A DNA stretch of 8,883 nucleotides, from the NCBI GenBank assembly GCA_029945495.1, contig JAQSCR010000553.1:287-9169 (forward strand), written 5' to 3'. A model generated the notes under the pieces. That model did not search any database, was not told the DNA's origin, and saw nothing but the letters and a program-made list of their open reading frames with translations. Source of the stretch: Pseudolabrys sp. GTDB lineage: Bacteria; Pseudomonadota; Alphaproteobacteria; Rhizobiales; Xanthobacteraceae. This document shows, one piece after another, positions 1 through 6,072 of this stretch. Each line of letters starts with the position of its first letter. Within the stretch, counting starts at the first letter, position 1. Made by a program: the position numbers and the translations under genes.

Positions 1-2
1 AC

Positions 3-170
3 AGCCTGCTGGCCCTGGCCGCCGTCGGCACTGCGGTTTTCACCGCCGCCGCCGTCATGGTTGTTATCACCACCGCTATCGTGCGGCGCTTGTTGGTCCT
101 GACGATGCTCGCCCTGCGGCTCGCACCAGAGCGTCGGGGTCGGGCGCTACGCGCATCTACTGACAGGTGA
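3..170 (+). CDS. C-terminal end of a small membrane protein (5' truncated by window)
   Basis: An open frame enters from the left edge and ends at TGA 168-170, giving 55 visible residues. The first ~30 are strongly hydrophobic (Ala, Val, Leu, Thr), followed by an Arg-rich tail (VRRLLVL..., PERRGRALR), which reads as one membrane helix followed by a positively charged cytoplasmic end. I do not recognise a family. Its position just upstream of a VirD4-like ATPase would suit a small conjugation or secretion membrane subunit, but that is inference from context only. The stop overlaps a possible GTG start of the next frame (GTGA). Confidence 0.4.
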   Translation, partial: SLLALAAVGTAVFTAAAVMVVITTAIVRRLLVLTMLALRLAPERRGRALRASTDR

Positions 171-403
171 CGAACAGAAATCTCAATTGGCATCAGGTTC
201 TAGTCGATCCTGGCCCCGACGTGCGGGACGAGCTTTGGCCCTTTACGAATTGCCGCAACGATTTTTGGCAAGAATTGAAAACCAAAAATTTGGAAATCAA
301 AAATCGATCAATTTTGAAAATTTCAAATCGAGTTTTTCAAGAAATCGTTGCGACGATTTCGCATTTCTTGGACCCCCAGCGAGCTCCCCCGCCCACGTCA
401 TGA
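167..403 (+). CDS. Doubtful 78-aa hypothetical protein
   Basis: A GTG at 167 overlaps the stop of the preceding frame (GTGA), which would allow translational coupling, and the frame stays open for 78 codons. The product has a Lys/Asn/Ile-rich middle (residues ~35-65) and a Pro-rich end, with no recognisable motif. There is only a weak AGG before the GTG. The middle is encoded by a strikingly AT-rich inverted-repeat tract unlike every other gene here, and a second + frame is also open across it (187-420). The tract may therefore be a non-coding DNA element that happens to be open. I keep the entry at low confidence because coupling at GTGA is a real coding signature. Confidence 0.25.
   Translation: MTNRNLNWHQVLVDPGPDVRDELWPFTNCRNDFWQELKTKNLEIKNRSILKISNRVFQEIVATISHFLDPQRAPPPTS
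254..360. repeat. AT-rich tract with nested inverted repeats (AAATCG/CGATTT)
   Basis: Perfect 11-bp inverted arms, CGCAACGATTT (254-264) and AAATCGTTGCG (342-352), enclose about 77 bp that is very AT-rich in an otherwise GC-rich window. The right arm also forms a local hairpin, GAAATCG (341-347) with CGATTTC (354-360) around a 6-nt loop. The hexamer AAATCG or its complement occurs five times (259, 301, 325, 342, 354). A-tracts recur through the tract, so bending is likely. It could be an origin, oriT, regulatory bend or protein-binding region; the sequence does not decide. Confidence 0.5.
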
Positions 404-408
404 CCGAC

Positions 409-417
409 TGTTACAAT
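409..417 (+). promoter_or_regulatory. Extended -10 promoter candidate (TGTTACAAT)
   Basis: TGT followed by TACAAT (412-417) gives an extended -10 with no convincing -35. It resembles the -10 elements at 5712, 6367 and 7537 (shared (A/C)TG before TAYAAT). Transcription would start near 424 and give a leader of about 130 nt before the ATPase ATG at 555. That leader contains the small hairpin GACCG/CGGTC (426-430 with 438-442) and a CGGCT/AGCCG stem (537-541 with 546-550) that includes part of the ribosome site. Confidence 0.35.
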
Positions 418-554
418 TGAGTGACGACCGTTTCTAGCGGTCGGCTTCCGCCCCCGGCTGGGCTCGTCCACACACAACGAAGTCCCGGAGGCCGCGCGTT
501 CATGCGGTCAGCATTGGCACCTGAACAGTGCCGATACGGCTCGGAAGCCGGCCC

Positions 555-1832
555 ATGGACAGGGATCATGTGCAATACAACAACGAGCATTGTTTGCTTG
601 GAACACTCGCATCCGGTGAGGGCGTGCCTCTCACGCACAATGATCGCCGCCGTCACCTCTATTTGATCGGCAAAAGCGGCACCGGAAAATCGACACTTCT
701 ATTCAATCTCATGATGGCAGACCTCGCCATCGGCCGAGGCTTCGCTTTGCTAGACCCGCACGGCGATCTGGCGCAGGACGTGGCTGACGCAGCGCCAAGC
801 CGCCGCACCAATGATGTGCTTTATTTCGATCCGGCCGATCTTGCGCATCCGGTCGCCTTTAACCCCCTTGAGCGGGTCGCGCCGGATCACCGGCCACTGG
901 TCGCGGCACACATCGTGGCCGCGTTCAAACATCTGTGGGGCGATAGTTGGGGTCCACGGCTGGAATACATTCTGGGAAATTGCCTCCGGCTACTTCTTGA
1001 TGCGCCCGGCACGACGCTCTTGGGTCTCCCCCGCCTGTTGGTCGATGACGCCTATCGTGCGCGGCTGCTTTCGACATGCCGCGATCCCATCATTCGCGCA
1101 TTCTGGTTGCGCGAGTTTGCGGAATATCACGACCGGTTTGTCACGGAGGCCGTGTCGCCGATCCAAAATAAAATAGGCGCGCTGCTATCCCCTCCTGCGC
1201 TGCGCAACATCATCGGGCAAACCCACAGCACGATCGAGATTCCGGGGATCATGAACGGCGGCCGGGTGCTGATCGTCAATCTTTCAAAAGGCAGGCTCGG
1301 GGAAGGGCCTGCCCATCTCCTCGGAGCCTTTTTGGCAACGGCCTTTGCACAGGCCGCAGAAAGCCGCGCCGATATCCGCGAGGCGGATCGTCGCGACTTC
1401 ACGCTCTATGCTGACGAATTCCAGAATTTTGCGACCGACAGTTTCGCATCCATTTTGAGCGAAGCCCGCAAGTGGCGGCTCAATCTGGCTTTGGCTCACC
1501 AATTCCTCGGGCAACTACCGCCGCTATTGCGACAGGCAGTCATCGGCAACGCCGGCACCCTTATCGCCTTTCGGCTGGGAGCCGAGGATTCGCCCCTCAT
1601 TGCCGACGAGCTGGGTCACCCCAATCATGCTGCGCTGACAGAGACCGGCAACTTCAGAGCCTGGATCAAGTTGATGTACAACGACGCGCCGACCGATGCC
1701 TATTTCATGCAGACACTGCCGCCGCCCGAAATCGGATCGGGACGACTGGCGGCAATTCAGGCTCGCACGCGCGCGCGGCACACAAGATCGCGCATTCATG
1801 TCGAGAAACAGATCGGAAAATTCCTTCGATAA
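555..1832 (+). CDS. VirD4/TraG-like DNA-transfer ATPase (soluble, short form)
   Basis: This 425-aa P-loop ATPase belongs to the VirD4/TraG/TraD-HerA group, whose members pump DNA using ATP and couple substrates to a type IV secretion channel. Walker A is GKSGTGKST at residues 39-47. A DPHGD motif follows at ~67-71, the Walker B strand FTLYADEF is at 282-289, and the helicase-like SEARK ... ALAHQFLGQL stretch typical of the TraG/TraD C-terminal domain is at ~302-321. No membrane helices precede the P-loop, unlike classical VirD4, so the protein looks cytosolic. ATG 555 is preferred over the in-frame GTG 528 because GGAAG (543-547) sits 7 nt upstream; part of that site lies in a small hairpin. 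A related, larger ATPase follows at 2525. The family is secure; whether it drives conjugation, mobilisation or another DNA process is inferred. Confidence 0.85.
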   Translation: MDRDHVQYNNEHCLLGTLASGEGVPLTHNDRRRHLYLIGKSGTGKSTLLFNLMMADLAIGRGFALLDPHGDLAQDVADAAPSRRTNDVLYFDPADLAHPVAFNPLERVAPDHRPLVAAHIVAAFKHLWGDSWGPRLEYILGNCLRLLLDAPGTTLLGLPRLLVDDAYRARLLSTCRDPIIRAFWLREFAEYHDRFVTEAVSPIQNKIGALLSPPALRNIIGQTHSTIEIPGIMNGGRVLIVNLSKGRLGEGPAHLLGAFLATAFAQAAESRADIREADRRDFTLYADEFQNFATDSFASILSEARKWRLNLALAHQFLGQLPPLLRQAVIGNAGTLIAFRLGAEDSPLIADELGHPNHAALTETGNFRAWIKLMYNDAPTDAYFMQTLPPPEIGSGRLAAIQARTRARHTRSRIHVEKQIGKFLR

Positions 1833-1859
1833 GACATCCATAGGTTTAGGTCGCCCTCC

Positions 1860-1888
1860 TTGACACGCGATGAAATTTTAGTTGTAAT
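1860..1888 (+). promoter_or_regulatory. Strong sigma70-type promoter (TTGACA-N17-TGTAAT)
   Basis: A perfect -35 TTGACA (1860-1865) is separated by exactly 17 bp from TGTAAT (1883-1888). The predicted start near 1895 falls in the 8-bp palindrome TATCGATA (1893-1900), which could serve as an operator. The promoter would drive the zinc-finger microprotein, the 148-aa gene and the second ATPase as one transcript, with a 5' UTR of about 24 nt. Confidence 0.6.
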
Positions 1889-1918
1889 TTTCTATCGATA
1901 CAACAAAGGGGGTCGAGC

Positions 1919-2068
1919 GTGGGAATCGAGAAAATGCCGAATTCCATAGAGGGGCGCAGGCTTGAGGAAGAAACCTGTCCCCGGTGCGAGGGCACCGGAA
2001 AAGCGTCCGCGACGGAGAAATGCGGTCGATGCAAAGGCATCGGCAAAATTCCGAGTGCTCGTCGATAA
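1919..2068 (+). CDS. 49-aa DnaJ-type zinc-finger microprotein
   Basis: GTG 1919 to TAA 2066-2068 encodes 49 residues with two knuckles of the DnaJ cysteine-rich repeat: CPRCEGTG at residues 20-27 and CGRCKGIG at 35-42, that is CxxCxGxG repeated with a 7-residue link. Four cysteines in this arrangement normally bind one zinc ion. There is no J domain or substrate-binding domain, so it is a free-standing zinc module and likely a protein- or nucleic-acid-binding adaptor; the target is unknown. AAAGGGGG (1905-1912) lies 6 nt before the GTG, supporting that start over ATG 1934. A strong promoter lies just upstream. It is the first gene of a run with the 148-aa protein (20-bp gap) and the second ATPase, which suggests a shared process. 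Basic ends (GRR, SARR) would suit nucleic-acid contact. Confidence 0.75.
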   Translation: MGIEKMPNSIEGRRLEEETCPRCEGTGKASATEKCGRCKGIGKIPSARR

Positions 2069-2088
2069 AATTGACCGGGGGGATTTCC

Positions 2089-2535
2089 ATGCAATTAAAA
2101 CTCAAGCGCACGCAACGCGCCGCCGGCTTGATGGGCGGCAAAGTAATGTTCGGCCTTGACGCACGCGCCGAGTTGTCGGCCGAAGAACGCGATCTTGTCC
2201 GCAAGTACAATCTCGGAAAGCTTGTCGTTTACGACAGCGAAGCTCGCAAAAAGCACACCGAGTCTGCCTACGGCAATTTCGACGATGCAGCGGGCGGTGG
2301 CGGAGCGGGCCGCAGTCTTTGGAAGAACGCCCGCGGCATCGCAAACGCGGCGATGATGGCGCTTTCATTGCGTGTGACCGTCGATACCCTCGTCAACGGT
2401 CAGCACATCGAATGCAAAGAGTTGGACGAGCTTATCGGTGCCGAAGGGGCAATCCTCAATGCGTGCAAAAACCTAAAAGCGTATCTTGAAACTGCGCTCA
2501 CGTTTGATGGGCGGGAGGAGGTCGTTGAGTTCTAA
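2089..2535 (+). CDS. 148-aa conserved-type hypothetical protein upstream of ATPase
   Basis: A soluble 148-residue protein without signal peptide or membrane helix. It starts MQLKLKRTQRAAGLMGGKVMF, followed by a charged segment (LSAEERDLVRKYNLGKLVVYDSEARKK cut short here), a Gly-rich link (~residues 69-76), and a C-terminal part with 'GQHIECKELDELIGAEGAI' and a DGREE end. I have the impression of similar proteins beside VirD4-like ATPases in proteobacterial mobile elements, but I cannot name a family or function. ATG 2089 is chosen because GGGGGGA (2077-2083) lies 5 nt upstream; longer in-frame starts back to 1984 would overlap the zinc-finger gene. The stop overlaps the start of the next gene by 11 nt, so the two are probably translationally coupled and may work as partners. 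Confidence 0.8.
   Translation: MQLKLKRTQRAAGLMGGKVMFGLDARAELSAEERDLVRKYNLGKLVVYDSEARKKHTESAYGNFDDAAGGGGAGRSLWKNARGIANAAMMALSLRVTVDTLVNGQHIECKELDELIGAEGAILNACKNLKAYLETALTFDGREEVVEF
2513..2527 (+). promoter_or_regulatory. Ribosome binding site selecting a TTG start for the second ATPase
   Basis: GGGAGG (2513-2518, continuing as AGG) lies 6 nt before TTG 2525-2527 and inside the end of the 148-aa gene. This is the best Shine-Dalgarno match near the start of the 690-aa ATPase. The alternative in-frame starts TTG 2486 and ATG 2507 have no comparable site. Confidence 0.6.
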
Positions 2536-4597
2536 GCTGCCATCCTATGTGCCACCGTCCCCGTTTACGCCGTTTCTTCGACGCTTCACCGACGAGATAG
2601 CCCGCGACAACGCCGATACGCGGGCTCTCTATAATCACGTTCGCGCCATGCACATGGCGAGTCCGTTCGGTGAGACCGGCATTGTCGATCGTATCCATGG
2701 GATCGTGGCGGAGGACATCCGCAACGCCGTCTCCGTACCGAACTATGTGCCGCTGGCAGAGGCGCTCGATTCCGCGATCGCCGCGCTTTTGACGGCGGAA
2801 AAGACCATCTTCGAACTGCCGGAAATGGAATGGGATATTGCGACTCTGTCGCTGAAGGAACAGGTGGACTTACGCCGGTTCCTGCGTGCGAAAGAGCATT
2901 TTCTCGGCAATCAGGAACGCGTGCTCGATATATTCGGGCGCGTGATCGGCAATACCATTGCCGGCTTCATCAACAATTTGCCGTTGATCGAGAATGGCGA
3001 CGACGAGGCGCCCCGCATTCCCCTTGTCGCGATGTTTTCCGATGTTGGTGATGTGGTCGAACGCATCACCGGAACCGTAATGAAAGACGATGTTATCGAG
3101 GTTGGATTGTTTCGCGAGTTGCAAGAGCGGTTATACAGAAACGCGTGTGCCGCTTCCGGCATTGAACCGCACGCCGAATCAAGCCGGCCAATCGTGACTG
3201 CAAGCGAGTCCGAGCTTCCCCCCGAAGAGTTGGTTGCCACCTATCTTGCCGGCACGCCGTTTGAAGCGCTCTTTCTGACTCCTATTCCATTTACCATTCC
3301 AGAACAGGCGCGCTTCGAGCATCAATGGATTGTCGCCGGTACCGGACATGGCAAAACCCAGACGCTGCAATCCCTCATTTGCCGCGATCTGAAATCGGTC
3401 GAAAATGGCTCGGCATCCATTGTCGTTATCGATAGCCAAGCCGACCTGATCAAAAATATCGCTGGTCTGAAACTGTTTGCCGAAGGCCAGCCATTGGCAG
3501 GCAAACTCTGCCTGATCGATCCGACCGATATTGAGTATCCCGTCCAGCTCAATCTCTTCTCCCTCGGAATGCAGCGACTCGATTCATACTCGAAGCTGGA
3601 TCGCGAGCGGCTGCTCAATAGTGTGATCGAGCTTTATGACTTCGTGTTGGCAGCGCTGCTAGGCGCGGAAATGACCAGCAAGCAATCTGTCATATTCCGT
3701 TTCGTAACCCGTGCGTTGCTGCAAATCCCCAATGCCACGGTGCATACGTTGTTGGAACTGATGGAGCCGGGCGGCGATCAAAAGTATCAAGAACATATCT
3801 CAAAATTGCAGGGAGCGGCACGTTCATTTTTTGCCAATGAGTTCAACAGCGCGCAGTTCGCGGAAACCAAACGCCAGGTTCTGCGTCGCCTTTATGGCAT
3901 TCTCGAAAACCAGACGTTCGAGCGGATGTTCTCCCATCCGAAAAGCAAGCTCGATTTATTCACCGAGATGAACAGTGGCAAAGTGATCCTGATCAATGCC
4001 GCCAAGGACTTGCTCAAACAAAACGGCACGGAGGTCTTTGGCCGGTTTTTCATTGCGCTGATCGCGCAAGCTGCCGCCGAGCGGGCAACGCTTCCGCCGC
4101 ATCGGCGTCTCCCGACTTTCGTTTATATCGACGAGTGCCAGGACTACATCGCAAAAGACAGCAACATCACCGTCATTCTTGAACAGGCCAGAAAGCAGAA
4201 AGTGGGTCTGATCATTGCGCATCAATATCTGGCACAGCTATCGGCGAGCATACTTGATGGGCTCCACGCCAATACTTCGATCAAGTTTGCCGGAGGCGTC
4301 AGTGACCGTGATGCTCATGCGTTGGCCAGAAATATGCGGACGACGCCGGATTTCATCGAGAGTCAGGGTAGGGGTTACTTCGCAGCTCACGTCCGCAATT
4401 TCACATCGAATGCCGTCTCGTTGCGTATTCCATTTGGAGTGCTGGAAGACCAAGAACGCATGACGCCCGCCGAGCAATCGGCGTTGCGAGACCGGATGCG
4501 GGCTCAGTACGCCGTTGTCGATACAGAGGCCAAACCCAGTGCCGCCGCAGGCCCTTTCCCGAGCGGCGATCCCGAGGATTTCGCAGACAGTTATTGA
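2525..4597 (+). CDS. VirD4/HerA-like DNA-transfer ATPase (large form)
   Basis: A 690-aa P-loop ATPase of the same superfamily as the 555-1832 product. An N-terminal ~265-residue region without recognised motifs and without membrane helices precedes the motor. Walker A reads AGTGHGKT at residues 271-278, with Ala in place of the first Gly of GxxxxGKT. SIVVIDSQADLIK follows at ~298-310, Walker B FVYIDECQD at 532-540, and LEQARKQKVGLIIAHQYLAQL spans roughly 552-572, mirroring SEARK...AHQFLGQL of the first ATPase. The C-terminal ~40 residues are Ala/Pro-rich and probably flexible. TTG 2525 is chosen for its Shine-Dalgarno; the 11-nt overlap with the 148-aa gene implies coupling. A DNA-pumping motor is a firm inference from the family; the substrate and channel are unknown. 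ATG 2507 is the main alternative start. Confidence 0.85.
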   Translation: MSSKLPSYVPPSPFTPFLRRFTDEIARDNADTRALYNHVRAMHMASPFGETGIVDRIHGIVAEDIRNAVSVPNYVPLAEALDSAIAALLTAEKTIFELPEMEWDIATLSLKEQVDLRRFLRAKEHFLGNQERVLDIFGRVIGNTIAGFINNLPLIENGDDEAPRIPLVAMFSDVGDVVERITGTVMKDDVIEVGLFRELQERLYRNACAASGIEPHAESSRPIVTASESELPPEELVATYLAGTPFEALFLTPIPFTIPEQARFEHQWIVAGTGHGKTQTLQSLICRDLKSVENGSASIVVIDSQADLIKNIAGLKLFAEGQPLAGKLCLIDPTDIEYPVQLNLFSLGMQRLDSYSKLDRERLLNSVIELYDFVLAALLGAEMTSKQSVIFRFVTRALLQIPNATVHTLLELMEPGGDQKYQEHISKLQGAARSFFANEFNSAQFAETKRQVLRRLYGILENQTFERMFSHPKSKLDLFTEMNSGKVILINAAKDLLKQNGTEVFGRFFIALIAQAAAERATLPPHRRLPTFVYIDECQDYIAKDSNITVILEQARKQKVGLIIAHQYLAQLSASILDGLHANTSIKFAGGVSDRDAHALARNMRTTPDFIESQGRGYFAAHVRNFTSNAVSLRIPFGVLEDQERMTPAEQSALRDRMRAQYAVVDTEAKPSAAAGPFPSGDPEDFADSY

Positions 4598-4625
4598 CGG
4601 TGCGGGTCTTCGGCGGGGGTATAAT
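4594..4625 (+). promoter_or_regulatory. Possible promoter for the Replic_Relax gene
   Basis: A perfect TATAAT lies at 4620-4625 with TTGACG at 4594-4599, but the 20-bp spacer is longer than the usual 16-18 bp, so this is tentative. It overlaps the stop of the second ATPase and would start a ~95-nt leader ahead of ATG 4727. Confidence 0.35.
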
Positions 4626-4640
4626 TATTTACATCCCGCC

Positions 4641-4730
4641 ATGATGCCGCGTGCTCGCTCCCCTCTTTGCATAGCGGCACATGGCGGACGTTTTCACGCC
4701 GCGTTTATTTATCTAATCAATACGTTATGA
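4641..4730 (+). CDS. Possible 29-aa leader ORF overlapping the Replic_Relax start
   Basis: ATG 4641 (or 4644) opens a short frame (MMPRARSPLCIAAHGG...) that ends at TGA 4728-4730, giving an ATGA overlap with ATG 4727. ATG 4727 has no Shine-Dalgarno, so ribosomes terminating here could re-initiate on the downstream gene. The leader ORF has no clear Shine-Dalgarno itself, so it may be coincidental. Confidence 0.25.
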   Translation: MMPRARSPLCIAAHGGRFHAAFIYLINTL

Positions 4731-5710
4731 CCATCAACAAGTCAGTCCCGGCAACTCGCGACCTGTCGCGACCCGTCGCGACACGCCGCGCCCGGTTCCG
4801 ACGAGCCGCGCCACAGCCGATCCGATTGACGGCCGATGATTTCAACATCATCCGGCATGTACATCGGCATCGGTTCTTGCGTTCGACGCATCTGATTAGC
4901 CTTCTGGAAAAGCGATCTGGCAAAAAGCTGCTGGAGCGTTTGGGAGCCCTGTATCACAACGGATACCTTGATCGGCCGCGAGGCCAGCTCGATTACTACG
5001 CGACTGCCGGCAGCGCACCGATGGTGTACGGTATTGGCAATCGCGGAGCAGGGCTGCTGGCAGAGTTCGATGGAGTGCCACGCGCCAAGGTGGATTGGAC
5101 TGATAAAAACCGCACCGCTGGCCGGCTGTTTATCGAGCACACTTTGCTGACTGCTGATCTCGCGGTTGCCTTCGAGATTGCGAGCCGAGAATTTTCCGAC
5201 ATTGCGCTTATCGCGTCGGACGATATTTTGGCGAGTGCGCCCGAGGCTACCCGCAAGGCTCTTAATCCGTGGGCGTTGCCGGCAAAGGTTGTTCAGGATG
5301 GAATCTCGCACGACGTTCGCGTGATCCCCGACAAGGTTTTTGGTCTCGATTTTACGCACGCGCGTAAACGCTCATATTTCTTTGTCGAGGCCGACCGCGC
5401 CACCATGCCGGTGATGCGCAGCCATCCGCGCCAAACATCCTTTCACCAAAAGATACTCGCTTATCTCGCAGGCGCGGGTGCCGGGAACGCGCATGGTAAG
5501 CGTTTCGGAATTGGCAACTTCCGGGTGCTCACGGTGACGACCAGTCGAGAGCGCATGGCGACCATGATCGCGGCGGTGAAGCTGGCGACCAAGGGGCAGG
5601 GCTCGAATCAGTTCTTATTCACAGACAGAGAAAGCGTATTGAAGTGTCGCGATATTCTTGCGCTCGAATGGATCAGCGGCAAAGGCGAGCGCGTGCGGCT
5701 TGGTGTGTAA
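4727..5710 (+). CDS. Replication-relaxation (Replic_Relax) family protein
   Basis: A 327-aa protein fitting the Replic_Relax family, found on plasmids and mobile elements and thought to act in plasmid replication or DNA relaxation. After a basic tail (residues 1-30), residues ~33-115 read as a winged helix: LTADDFNIIRHVHRHRFLRS, then helix 'LLERLGALYHNGYLDRP', then a wing. The C-terminal half carries HTLLTADLAVAF (138-149), PDKVFGLDF (201-209) and YFFVEADRATM (217-227). The PD ... ExD pair is reminiscent of a nuclease-like fold, but catalysis is not demonstrated. ATG 4727 has no Shine-Dalgarno; TTG 4667 is a poorer alternative. Three 10-bp repeats lie in codons ~10-20. Its position after two VirD4-like motors is consistent with a DNA-processing partner. 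Confidence 0.75.
   Translation: MTINKSVPATRDLSRPVATRRARFRRAAPQPIRLTADDFNIIRHVHRHRFLRSTHLISLLEKRSGKKLLERLGALYHNGYLDRPRGQLDYYATAGSAPMVYGIGNRGAGLLAEFDGVPRAKVDWTDKNRTAGRLFIEHTLLTADLAVAFEIASREFSDIALIASDDILASAPEATRKALNPWALPAKVVQDGISHDVRVIPDKVFGLDFTHARKRSYFFVEADRATMPVMRSHPRQTSFHQKILAYLAGAGAGNAHGKRFGIGNFRVLTVTTSRERMATMIAAVKLATKGQGSNQFLFTDRESVLKCRDILALEWISGKGERVRLGV
4756..4785 (+). repeat. Three tandem 10-bp repeats (TCGCGACNNG)
   Basis: TCGCGACCTG, TCGCGACCCG and TCGCGACACG occur head to tail at 4756, 4766 and 4776. Each contains the palindrome TCGCGA, repeated at about one helical turn, so all copies face the same side of the DNA. They lie in the N-terminal coding region of the Replic_Relax gene, where they encode an Arg/Thr/Val stretch. 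Confidence 0.6.
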
Positions 5711-5711
5711 G

Positions 5712-5720
5712 TGATACAAT
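5712..5720 (+). promoter_or_regulatory. Extended -10 promoter (TGATACAAT), possibly leaderless
   Basis: TGA followed by TACAAT at 5715-5720 is a perfect extended -10 form, with a second TATAAA at 5722-5727. The start codon ATG 5731 lies 10 nt after TACAAT and has no Shine-Dalgarno, so the transcript would begin within a few nt of the ATG. No good -35 is visible. Confidence 0.45.
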
Positions 5721-5730
5721 ATATAAATCT

Positions 5731-6006
5731 ATGAACAAAGAAGACCTCGCGCAGATTAAGACGATTATTGACGCATCATTAGAAACGCATCTTGCAGCAG
5801 TTCACGAAGAGATCAGCGACGTAGGAAGCGAATTAAGCAGCGCTATTGAGGCGCTGGCTAAGGAAGCGCGATATGGTTTTGAGGCAGCGAACGGAAAAAT
5901 ATACCGGATGGGTACGCGCATTGATAACGAGGGATATGCGCGCAGCGAACTAGAGCGCCGCGTCCGGCGGGTTCTCCCCGATCTGCCGAAAGGGGCTCGA
6001 CCGTAG
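5731..6006 (+). CDS. 91-aa predicted coiled-coil protein, unknown function
   Basis: Residues ~2-45 (NKEDLAQIKTIIDASLETHL... then VGSELSSAIEALAKEA) show heptad-like spacing of Ile, Leu and Val with many Glu and Lys, so a helical coiled coil is likely. The second half is basic and Arg-rich (RSELERRVRRVL at ~72-83) and ends with a short Pro/Gly tail. I cannot assign a family; small coiled-coil proteins of this kind are common on phages and mobile elements. ATG 5731 has no Shine-Dalgarno but sits just after an extended -10 element. It follows the Replic_Relax gene by 20 bp and is probably a separate transcription unit. Oligomerisation or a structural role is inference only. Confidence 0.65.
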   Translation: MNKEDLAQIKTIIDASLETHLAAVHEEISDVGSELSSAIEALAKEARYGFEAANGKIYRMGTRIDNEGYARSELERRVRRVLPDLPKGARP

Positions 6007-6020
6007 TGCCCCATCCGCCT

Positions 6021-6056
6021 CGTCGATCGGCATCCGATTGTCGGATGCCGATCACG
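6021..6056 (+). repeat. Perfect 13-bp hairpin upstream of the 73-aa gene
   Basis: GATCGGCATCCGA (6025-6037) pairs perfectly with TCGGATGCCGATC (6041-6053) around a TTG loop. CGT (6021-6023) and ACG (6054-6056) extend it past one bulged C. It ends 6 nt before the GGAGAG ribosome site of the 6073 gene. There is no T-tract, so it is not a typical intrinsic terminator. It is closely related to the inner hairpin at 6402-6426. It could act as RNA structure or as a palindromic operator. Confidence 0.7.
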
Positions 6057-6072
6057 CGAAACGGAGAGATCA

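Noticed and set aside
528..554. GTG 528 as the start of the first ATPase
   Set aside because: No ribosome site was seen for it; ATG 555 has GGAAG at good spacing and the extra nine residues add no recognisable structure.
1984..2088. A longer start for the 148-aa protein
   Set aside because: The extension overlaps the zinc-finger gene in another frame and lacks a ribosome site; ATG 2089 has a strong one.
4756..4785. The 10-bp repeats as a CRISPR array
   Set aside because: The units are 10 bp, contiguous and without spacers, and they lie within a coding region.
4742..5359. A 205-aa open frame on the minus strand
   Set aside because: It lies wholly within the Replic_Relax gene, whose + frame has clear family motifs; the minus product is Arg/Gln/Ser-rich without motifs and is a shadow of GC-rich codon structure.
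6021..6056. The 6025-6053 hairpin as a terminator for the 91-aa coiled-coil gene
   Set aside because: It is followed by ACGCGAAAC rather than a T run, and it resembles the leader hairpin at 6402-6426, so a leader or operator role fits better.
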